In this document: positions 41,109-47,268 of the stretch, in pieces
Layout of the letters: each line of letters opens with the position of its first letter
Position numbering within the stretch: the first letter of the stretch is position 1
Notes under the pieces: generated by a model
Databases searched by the model: none
The model's input: only the letters and a program-made list of their open reading frames with translations
Told to the model about the DNA's origin: nothing
From: a bacterium
Lineage (GTDB): Bacteria; Zhuqueibacterota; QNDG01; DTFT01
DNA: 47,268 bases
Reading direction: 5' to 3'
NCBI GenBank assembly: GCA_016933415.1
Contig: JAFGAX010000206.1
Span: forward strand, 1 to 47,268
Translations under genes and position numbers: made by a program

Positions 41109-41444
41109 ATGGGTTTCTTCAACGCCGATCAATTCAAGAGAAAGGAAGTCCTTCCCGGCATACGGGTCGGTTCCGTTTTTCTTGAAAAACTGATGCTGAC
41201 GCATTTCACCATGGAGGCCGGATCCGTGGTGCCCCCGCACGCGCATCCCCACGAGCAGATCAGCTTTGTCGTGTCAGGCGAACTGGACTTCACGCTCGAA
41301 GGCGAGACGCGTCGTGTCGGCCCCGGTGAGGGGTGCGCGGTTCCGGCCGGCGCCCGGCACGAGGTCCGGGTTCTGAAACAGGCCGTGGTCATCGACTGCT
41401 GGCATCCGCTTCGGGAGGATTATATCGTGAACGAAGGTTCATAA
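41109..41444 (+). CDS. cupin protein, KdgF-like
   Basis: The protein is a single small cupin domain of 111 residues. The metal motif is VPPHAHPHEQISFVVSGEL, with the second motif in GCAVPAGARHEVRVL. The ending VIDCWHPLREDYI closely follows KdgF-type cupins, which open 4,5-unsaturated uronates during pectin or alginate breakdown; other small cupins share this pattern, so the substrate is tentative. The ATG follows AGAGG. It is ten-odd bases upstream of a GH51 arabinofuranosidase, which supports a role in pectin-derived sugar use. Confidence 0.85.
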   Translation: MGFFNADQFKRKEVLPGIRVGSVFLEKLMLTHFTMEAGSVVPPHAHPHEQISFVVSGELDFTLEGETRRVGPGEGCAVPAGARHEVRVLKQAVVIDCWHPLREDYIVNEGS

Positions 41445-41459
41445 GGAAAGGAAATGGGC

Positions 41460-43013
41460 ATGAAAAAACGCGTCATTCTGCTGCTGGCCGCGGCCTGCGC
41501 GCTTCACGCCGGCGAACCCGCGAACCGGGTCATCATCAGCGCGGACATGGGCAAAGACACGATCAGCGCGATGATTTACGGTCATTTCGCCGAGCATCTC
41601 GGCGCCTGCATTTACGGCGGCATCTGGGTCGGGGAGGACTCGCCGATTCCGAACACCCGCGGCGTCCGCAACGACGTGGCCGCGGCCCTGCGGGAGATCA
41701 AGCCGGCCGTGATCCGCTGGCCGGGCGGATGCTTCGGCGACACCTATCACTGGATGGACGGCATCGGCCCCCGTGCGTCGCGACCCTCCATCGTCAACAC
41801 GACCTGGGGCGGGGTCACCGAGGACAACAGCTTCGGCACCCACGAATTCCTCGATTTCTGCGGACAGGTCGGCGCCGAACCCTACATCGCGCTGAACGTG
41901 GGAAGCGGCACGGTGCGCGAGGCGGCGGACTGGGTGGAATACGTGAATTCGGACGCGAAAAGCCCGATGACCGAGCTGAGGCGGAAAAACGGCAGGGAAA
42001 AGCCATGGAACGTGAAGTACTGGGCGGTCGGGAACGAGAGCTGGGGATGCGGCGGTAACATGACGCCGGCCTACTACTCCGACCTCTTCCGGCAGTTCGC
42101 GACCTACATGCGGGCCGGAAAGCTCTATCGGGTCGCGAGCGGAGGCACGGATCCCGATGTCGACTGGACGGAAACGGTCATGGACCGCCTTCTGAACAAT
42201 CCCCACAACGCCATCCGGTCGCTCATCCAGGGGTATTCCTTTCATTATTACACCTTCGCCCGGGGCTGGAACAACAAGACCTCGGCGACGCGGTTCGGTG
42301 CAGAAGAATGGTTCGACACCATGAAACAGACCTGGGTCATGCAGGAGAGCCTGGAGAAACACATCCGTGTCATGGACGAGTACGATCCGGCCAACGAAAT
42401 CGGCCTCATCGCGGACGAATGGGGCAACTGGTTCGATGTCGAACCGGGCACCAATCCCGCCTTCCTGTACCAGCAGAACACGGTGCGTGACGCGGTCACG
42501 GCGGCTCTGTATCTCAACATCTTCAACAATCACTGCGGCAGGGTCAAGATGGCCAACCTCGCCCAGACCGTGAACGTGCTCCAGTCCGTGCTCCTGACGC
42601 GCGGACCGGAGATGGTCCGGACGCCGACCTATTACGCGATGAAGATGTTCCGCCCGCATCAGAACGCCGTTCTCCTGCCGGCTGAAACGGTGTGCGAACC
42701 GCTCACGTCCGGCGGCCGGAGCATTCCCGGGCTCTCGGCGTCCGCGTCGCGCGACGGCAAGGGCCGCATTCATGTCTCCCTCGCCAACCTGGATCCGGTC
42801 CGCGACAAGGACGTGCTGTGCGACCTGCGCGGACGGGGCAAGACGGGTCGGGTGACGGGTGAAATCCTGACCGGCCGCACGCTCAACGCGTACAATGATT
42901 TCGGAAAACCGGAGGAAGTGAGGCCCGCGGCATTCAGCGGATTCAAGGTGTCCGGAAACGCCGTGACGGTCCGGCTGCCCGCGAAATCCGTGGTCATGCT
43001 CGAACTGGAGTAG
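41460..43013 (+). CDS. alpha-L-arabinofuranosidase, GH51-type, exported
   Basis: A signal peptide (MKKRVILLLAAACALHAG) starts at the ATG at 41460, six bases after AAGGAA; the track's ATG two codons earlier is also possible. The catalytic (beta/alpha)8 barrel shows VIRWPGGCFGDTYHW and the general acid/base Glu193 in WAVGNESWG. The nucleophile is Glu320 in IADEWGNW. A C-terminal beta domain (VSLANLDPVRDKDVLCDL) follows, as in GH51. The enzyme should release L-arabinofuranosyl residues from arabinan or arabinoxylan in the periplasm or outside. Neighbours include a KdgF-like cupin and a GH2 enzyme. Confidence 0.93.
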   Translation: MKKRVILLLAAACALHAGEPANRVIISADMGKDTISAMIYGHFAEHLGACIYGGIWVGEDSPIPNTRGVRNDVAAALREIKPAVIRWPGGCFGDTYHWMDGIGPRASRPSIVNTTWGGVTEDNSFGTHEFLDFCGQVGAEPYIALNVGSGTVREAADWVEYVNSDAKSPMTELRRKNGREKPWNVKYWAVGNESWGCGGNMTPAYYSDLFRQFATYMRAGKLYRVASGGTDPDVDWTETVMDRLLNNPHNAIRSLIQGYSFHYYTFARGWNNKTSATRFGAEEWFDTMKQTWVMQESLEKHIRVMDEYDPANEIGLIADEWGNWFDVEPGTNPAFLYQQNTVRDAVTAALYLNIFNNHCGRVKMANLAQTVNVLQSVLLTRGPEMVRTPTYYAMKMFRPHQNAVLLPAETVCEPLTSGGRSIPGLSASASRDGKGRIHVSLANLDPVRDKDVLCDLRGRGKTGRVTGEILTGRTLNAYNDFGKPEEVRPAAFSGFKVSGNAVTVRLPAKSVVMLELE

Positions 43014-43023
43014 GGCCGGCGGC

Positions 43024-44361
43024 ATGCGGAATCCGAAACAGCCGGTCCCCCGGCGGACGGGAGATCAGGCGGATAAGCGGCCCCGGCCGGAACGGAAATC
43101 CCGGCACACGCGGGTTTTCATCGGATTGCTGGCCGGCCTGGCCGCGGGTTTCGCGGTCCGGTTGTCCGGCCTTCCCGAAGATACTGTCGAGAGCATCGTC
43201 CGCTGGGTGAAACCGGCCGGGGACGTCTTTCTCCGGATGTTGTTCATGACGGTCATGCCGGTGCTGATCTCCGCGCTGTCCCTCGGCGTCTCGGAACTGG
43301 GGGACATCAGGCGCGTGGGCCGCATCGGCCTGAAAACCCTCGGATTCACGCTGTTCGTCTCCGGCGCGGCCGTGCTGACCGGGGTTCTGGCCGTGCATGT
43401 CGTGAACCCGTCCGGCGGACTCTCGGAAGCGGACCGTCTGGCGCTCCTGAAACGGTTCCCGGTTCCCGCATCGGCCCAGACCGCTGAAACGCAGGCCGGC
43501 GGCGGCATGATCGACGCGCTGGTGAAAATCGTGCCAAAGAACCCGCTCGAGGACATGGTCCGGGCCTTTGACCCGTCGTACACGGGCGGCGGCATACTGG
43601 CGGTCATCTTTTTCGCGTTCATGCTCGGCATCGCCATGGCTTTGGCGCCGCCGGCAAAAACGGCCGGCCTCAAGGCTTGTCTCGAGGGATTGTTCGAGAC
43701 CATGATGAAGCTGATCGACATCGGCATGCGCTTCGCGCCGGTCGGCGTGTTCGCCCTGCTGTTTTCGCTTTCGGCCACCATGGGCTTTTCCATACTGGCG
43801 ATCCTGTCGCGGTATGTGGCCGTGGTGCTGGCGGGTCTGCTGGTTCACCTGTTCTTCACGTATTCCGTCCTGCTGTCCTCATTCGGCCGGATGCGTCCCG
43901 GATTTTTCTTCCGGAACACGGCGGAACTGATGCTCATCGCATTCTCAACCAGCTCGAGTAACGCGACCCTGCCGGCCGCGCTCCGAACCGCCACGGAACG
44001 GCTCGGGCTCAAGAAGGACGTCAGCCGTTTTGTGCTGACACTCGGCGCGACCGCCAACCAGAACGGAACCGCCCTGTACGAGGGTGTGACCGTGCTTTTC
44101 CTCGCGGGCTGTTTCGGTGTGCACCTGACGTTCGTCCAGCAGATCACGGTCGTCGTGCTGTGCGTGCTGGCCGGTGTGGGCACGGCCGGCGTTCCGGGAG
44201 GATCCCTGCCGGCCGTGATCATGATTCTGGCGGGCATCGGCGTGCCGGCCGAGAGCATGGGCATCATCCTCGGCATCGACCGCCTGCTCGACATGTCCCG
44301 GACCGTCGTGAACGTTCAGGGGGATCTCGTCGCCGCGGCGGTTGTGAATAGAAGTTCATAG
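43024..44361 (+). CDS. dicarboxylate/amino acid:cation symporter (DAACS family)
   Basis: The protein has about eight to ten membrane segments and the family signatures: the serine-rich loop STSSSNATLPAAL, then TLGATANQNGTALYEGVTV (NMDGT-type motif), and GTAGVPGGSLPAVIMIL. This family moves glutamate, aspartate or C4-dicarboxylates with Na+ or H+. It begins ten bases after the GH51 gene and may be cotranscribed. An 80-residue insertion-like loop (residues about 125-185) lies between early helices. The last codons and the stop come from the edge of a heptamer-type repeat (AGTTCATAGTTCAAGG). Confidence 0.93.
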   Translation: MRNPKQPVPRRTGDQADKRPRPERKSRHTRVFIGLLAGLAAGFAVRLSGLPEDTVESIVRWVKPAGDVFLRMLFMTVMPVLISALSLGVSELGDIRRVGRIGLKTLGFTLFVSGAAVLTGVLAVHVVNPSGGLSEADRLALLKRFPVPASAQTAETQAGGGMIDALVKIVPKNPLEDMVRAFDPSYTGGGILAVIFFAFMLGIAMALAPPAKTAGLKACLEGLFETMMKLIDIGMRFAPVGVFALLFSLSATMGFSILAILSRYVAVVLAGLLVHLFFTYSVLLSSFGRMRPGFFFRNTAELMLIAFSTSSSNATLPAALRTATERLGLKKDVSRFVLTLGATANQNGTALYEGVTVLFLAGCFGVHLTFVQQITVVVLCVLAGVGTAGVPGGSLPAVIMILAGIGVPAESMGIILGIDRLLDMSRTVVNVQGDLVAAAVVNRSS

Positions 44362-44436
44362 TTCAAGGTTCAAAGTTCAAAGAAAAAATGGGGGTGGTGG
44401 GAAGGTACTTTGAACCTTGAACTTTGAACTTTGAAC
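44361..44436. repeat. inverted heptamer repeats forming a 22-bp hairpin
   Basis: GTTCAAGGTTCAAAGTTCAA and two more bases (44361-44382) can pair with CTTTGAACCTTGAACTTTGA and on (44408-44436), with one mismatch and one G-U pair across 22 bp and a purine/G-rich 25-base loop. It starts on the last base of the symporter stop codon, so it may end that transcript. No U-tract follows. Confidence 0.75.
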
Positions 44437-44498
44437 TTGATGGAGTGCGGCAAGTCGATCGTATCGGAACCTTCGAAGGGTAAAGGAGTCCTCATCGC

Positions 44499-46004
44499 AT
44501 GAGTCATTATTTATTCGCCCGCAAACCGCTGAAACTGCTTCTGGAGGAGGCCAGGGGAGAGAACCGCCTGCGCCGCATTCTCGGTCCCGTGGGGCTGACC
44601 AGCCTGGGCGTCGGCGCCATCATCGGAACCGGCATATTCGTCCTCACCGGCGTGGCCGCGCACGACAAGGCCGGGCCCGCCCTGATTCTGTCCTTCGTCA
44701 TCGCGGGGTGCGCCTGCGTGTTTGCGGCCCTGTGCTACGCGGAGTTCGCGTCCATGGTGCCGGTGGCGGGTTCGGCCTACACTTACGCCTATGCGACGCT
44801 CGGCGAACTGTTCGCCTGGATCATCGGATGGGACCTGGTTCTGGAATACACCGTGGCCTCGGCGGCCGTGGCGCACGGATGGTCCGCGCACTTCCAGGAT
44901 CTGCTCGCGAGCTTCGGCGTGCACCTGCCGTTCCGGTGGACGCACCCGCCCTTCGACTTCAATCCGGAGATCGGCGCGTTCATGTCCACGGGCGCGGTGT
45001 GCGACCTGATTTCCATCGGCATCGCGGCGCTGATCACGGTGATCCTCGTCAAGGGGATACGGGAGAGCGCGGGATTCAACGCGCTCATGGTCGGGTTCAA
45101 GCTGGCGGTCGTGCTTTTCGTCATCGTGGTCGGGGCCTTCTACATCGATCCCGCGAACTGGAAGCCGTTCGCGCCGTACGGGTATTCCGGTCTGAGCTTT
45201 TTCGGTAAAACCATTTTCGGCCAGCACGGCCCGGGCGGCGAGCCGCTGGGCGTGCTTGCCGGCGCCGCGATCATTTTCTTCGCCTACATCGGTTTCGACT
45301 CGGTATCCACGCACGCCGAGGAAGCGAAACGGCCGAACCGGGATGTGCCCATCGGCATCATCGCCTCTCTCATCATCTGCACCGTGCTCTACATCGCCGT
45401 GGCCGCGGTGCTCACGGGCATGGTGCCCGCCGGCCAGATCGACATACACGCGCCGGTGTCGGACGCCTTCCGGCAGAAGGGGCTTCCGTTCGCGCGACGG
45501 CTCATCGACCTGGGCGCGATCACGGGCATCACGTCGGTTCTGCTCGTCATGATGCTGTCCCAGCCGCGCATCCTGCTGGCCATGGCGCGCGACGGGCTCA
45601 TTCCGCCGCGGTTCTTCGGCGCCGTCCACGACCGGTTCCGAACGCCCTGGAAATCCACCATGCTCACCGGCCTGCTCGTGGGCGTCATGTCCTCCCTGAT
45701 CCCGCTCCGGGTTCTTGCCGATTTGACGAATATCGGCACGCTTTTCGCTTTTATCATCGTTTGCTCGGCCGTTCTGGTCATGCGGCGGATGCACCCGGAA
45801 GCGGAGCGGCCGTTCAAGGCGCCGCTGTTTCCGTGGGTTCCCATACTCGGCATTTTCTTCTGCGTGGTGCTCATGTTTTCCCTGCCGGTCGAAAACTGGT
45901 GGCGGCTGTTCGCGTGGCTCGGGGGAGGTCTTCTGATCTACTTCCTCTACGGCCGGTCCAGGAGCGTTCTGGCGAGGATACGGGCGGAGGAGAAACCACG
46001 TTAG
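44499..46004 (+). CDS. APC-superfamily amino acid permease
   Basis: The protein has about 12 membrane helices. The first carries the APC substrate-site motif GVGAIIGTGIFVLTG, followed by CYAEFASMVPVAGSAYTYAYATLGEL and FFAYIGFDSVSTHAEEAKRPNRDVPIG, all typical of cationic amino acid transporter-type permeases (YcaM/CAT-like). RILLAMARDGLIPPRFF is the usual cytoplasmic loop. AAAGGAG precedes the ATG. It transports amino acids with protons; the substrate is not evident. It lies in the same direction as the symporter but is separated from it by the heptamer hairpin. Confidence 0.94.
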   Translation: MSHYLFARKPLKLLLEEARGENRLRRILGPVGLTSLGVGAIIGTGIFVLTGVAAHDKAGPALILSFVIAGCACVFAALCYAEFASMVPVAGSAYTYAYATLGELFAWIIGWDLVLEYTVASAAVAHGWSAHFQDLLASFGVHLPFRWTHPPFDFNPEIGAFMSTGAVCDLISIGIAALITVILVKGIRESAGFNALMVGFKLAVVLFVIVVGAFYIDPANWKPFAPYGYSGLSFFGKTIFGQHGPGGEPLGVLAGAAIIFFAYIGFDSVSTHAEEAKRPNRDVPIGIIASLIICTVLYIAVAAVLTGMVPAGQIDIHAPVSDAFRQKGLPFARRLIDLGAITGITSVLLVMMLSQPRILLAMARDGLIPPRFFGAVHDRFRTPWKSTMLTGLLVGVMSSLIPLRVLADLTNIGTLFAFIIVCSAVLVMRRMHPEAERPFKAPLFPWVPILGIFFCVVLMFSLPVENWWRLFAWLGGGLLIYFLYGRSRSVLARIRAEEKPR

Positions 46005-46028
46005 AACGTTCCAACGTGTGAACGTTCT
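46003..46028. repeat. perfect 9-bp inverted repeat at the permease stop
   Basis: AGAACGTTC (46003-46011) and GAACGTTCT (46020-46028) form a perfect stem with an eight-base loop starting inside the TAG stop. It could be a terminator without U-tract or a member of the local GAAC-type repeats. Confidence 0.6.
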
Positions 46029-46080
46029 GACGTTAAACGGAGTTCGGAACAATCGGGTATTCCCGAGCCAGGGACGATAC

Positions 46081-46827
46081 ATGAGAAAGTGGGATTTGTT
46101 CTTTGAGCTGTACGAGAGCCTGCCGCGTCAGGGGCCGGGAGACAATGCCTCCACGCGAAAGGCGTTCGAGATGATCCGCGGGCTTTCCCGCCGCCCGCGC
46201 ATCCTGGACATCGGGTGCGGCAACGGCATGCAGACACTCGAGCTGGCCCGTATTTCGGGCGGAACCGTGCTGGCGCTGGACAACCACCAGCCTTTCCTCG
46301 ACCGGCTGAAGCGCGACGCGCGGTCGGCCGGTATGGGAAAATCCATCCGTACCGTGCGCCGGTCCATGAAAGCCATGGGATTCAGGGACGGATCCTTCGA
46401 CATCGTCTGGTCCGAGGGCGCCCTGTATCAGATGGGATTTTTGAGGGGCCTGAAGCGGTGCAGGCGGCTTCTGAAGCCGGGCGGCTGGCTCGCGGTCACG
46501 GAAGCGGTCCGTTTTCGAAACCGTTTTCCCGCCGAAGTGCGGCGGTTCTGGAGGGATGAATACCCGGACATCACCACGGTGGAGGCGAACCTCCGTAAAA
46601 TCCGAACGGCCGGATTCACGCCCGCCGGACATTTTCCCCTTCCGGTCCGCGCCTGGATCGCGCCGTTTTACGCGCCGATGGAGATAACGGTCCGCAGGCT
46701 CGTCCGGAAATACCGGGAAGACGCCCGGGCGCAGGCCCTGCTCGAGACCTGGCTCGCGGAAATCGATATCTACCGGCGGTATTCCGATTTCTTCGGTTAT
46801 GAATTTTTCATCATGCACAGAGAATAG
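46081..46827 (+). CDS. class I SAM-dependent methyltransferase
   Basis: Motif I is ILDIGCGNGMQTLELA; motif II is TVLALDNHQPFLDRLK, and DIVWSEGALYQMGF plus LLKPGGWLAVTEA complete the Rossmann core. The N-terminal ELYESLPRQGPGDNASTRKAF segment is typical of a family of small-molecule methyltransferases. The ATG at 46081 has AGGGA upstream; the track's GTG at 46018 begins inside the inverted repeat and is less likely. The substrate is unknown. Confidence 0.9.
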   Translation: MRKWDLFFELYESLPRQGPGDNASTRKAFEMIRGLSRRPRILDIGCGNGMQTLELARISGGTVLALDNHQPFLDRLKRDARSAGMGKSIRTVRRSMKAMGFRDGSFDIVWSEGALYQMGFLRGLKRCRRLLKPGGWLAVTEAVRFRNRFPAEVRRFWRDEYPDITTVEANLRKIRTAGFTPAGHFPLPVRAWIAPFYAPMEITVRRLVRKYREDARAQALLETWLAEIDIYRRYSDFFGYEFFIMHRE

Positions 46828-46842
46828 CGGAGGCGGACGCTG

Positions 46843-47268
46843 ATGCATCATCGATCTTCCGGTTTGCGGGTCGTATTCTGGGCCGCGGTTCTGGCCTGTG
46901 CGCATGCGGCCGCTCCGGCCGCGGAACCGGCCGGGGCGCGTGAACGGCTGAGAATGGACGCCGGCTGGCGTTTCGCCTTCGGCCATCCGTTTGACGTTTC
47001 GAAGGATTTCAAGCACGCGACATCCTATTTCTCCTGTTTCGCCAAGGCGGGATTCGGTGACGGCCCGACGGCAAAGAACTTTGACGACAGGCCCTGGCGG
47101 ATTCTCGATCTGCCCCATGACTGGGCCGTTGAACTGCCTTTCGACGAGAGGGCCGGATACAGCCACGGGTACAAGGCGCTCGGCCGGAATTTTCCGGAAA
47201 CCTCGGTCGGCTGGTACCGGCGGTCTTTCCGGATTCCCGCGTCCGACCTGGGCCGCAGGATTTCGGTC
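46843..47268 (+). CDS. GH2-family glycoside hydrolase, N-terminal part (3' end outside window)
   Basis: This frame is missing from the track because it runs off the window. A signal peptide (LRVVFWAAVLACAHAAAPAAA-like) follows the ATG, with GGAGG ten bases upstream. The mature part starts RERLRMDAGWRFAFGH and contains WRILDLPHDWAVELPF and SVGWYRRSFRIP, the N-terminal sugar-binding domain pattern of GH2 beta-galactosidases and related enzymes. The catalytic domain lies beyond the window, so substrate class cannot be fixed. With GH51 and the cupin it suggests plant or mucin polysaccharide use. Confidence 0.88.
   Translation, partial: MHHRSSGLRVVFWAAVLACAHAAAPAAEPAGARERLRMDAGWRFAFGHPFDVSKDFKHATSYFSCFAKAGFGDGPTAKNFDDRPWRILDLPHDWAVELPFDERAGYSHGYKALGRNFPETSVGWYRRSFRIPASDLGRRISV

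Noticed and set aside
44511-46082. 523-residue minus-strand ORF opposite the permease
   Set aside because: His/Arg/Asp-rich shadow of membrane-protein codons.

Overview
This 47 kb window is GC-rich, gene-dense bacterial DNA without rRNA, tRNA or phage genes. Secreted PKD-repeat and FecR/LysM proteins, signal peptides, pectin/arabinan-type glycoside hydrolases and intergenic TTTGAAC heptamer repeats suggest a Gram-negative environmental or host-associated bacterium. A PVC-like lineage (Lentisphaerota or Kiritimatiellota) is possible, but no phylogenetic marker is present, so the taxonomy is a weak guess.

Region 1 (about 1-28,760) is one large signalling or conflict island. On the minus strand a ten-gene operon (17,031 to 625) encodes an HPD-less J-like protein, a GrpE-like protein, a divergent Hsp70, a pseudokinase-TPR protein, a membrane-anchored TPR protein, a 75-residue protein, a helical-repeat protein, a soluble HETGH metallopeptidase, a TIR protein with a beta-rich tail and a 1440-residue TPR protein. 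Upstream, a four-gene minus operon (23,947 to 17,369) encodes a Clp-like AAA+ protein, a MoxR-like AAA+ protein, a VWA protein and an unknown protein. Divergent from it are a sigma54-activator-type AAA+ protein without a recognisable HTH, a Nudix hydrolase and an 835-residue fusion of a RelA/SpoT-type synthetase, a TPR region, a SLOG domain and a RyR domain. The left edge carries the C-terminal end of a second RyR protein, so the minus-strand block is bracketed by RyR proteins.

My reading is that nucleotide messengers are made (synthetase, TIR), sensed (SLOG, RyR) and possibly cleared (Nudix). AAA+/MoxR/VWA and Hsp70 machines, many with degenerate catalytic motifs, would set the threshold, and the TIR protein and metallopeptidase would act as effectors. 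This is inferred from domain content and operon structure; no function is demonstrated by sequence alone.

Region 2 (28,760-29,458) is a non-coding mosaic of REP-like palindromes and direct repeats ending in a good promoter. Region 3 (29,459-39,820) is an envelope and signalling operon: a 15-domain PKD protein, a LysM-FecR-Ig-like protein, a membrane histidine kinase and a receiver-PAS-histidine kinase. Region 4 (39,917-47,268) holds purU, a KdgF-like cupin, a GH51 arabinofuranosidase, a dicarboxylate/amino-acid symporter, an APC permease, a methyltransferase and the start of a GH2 enzyme, separated by heptamer repeats and hairpins.
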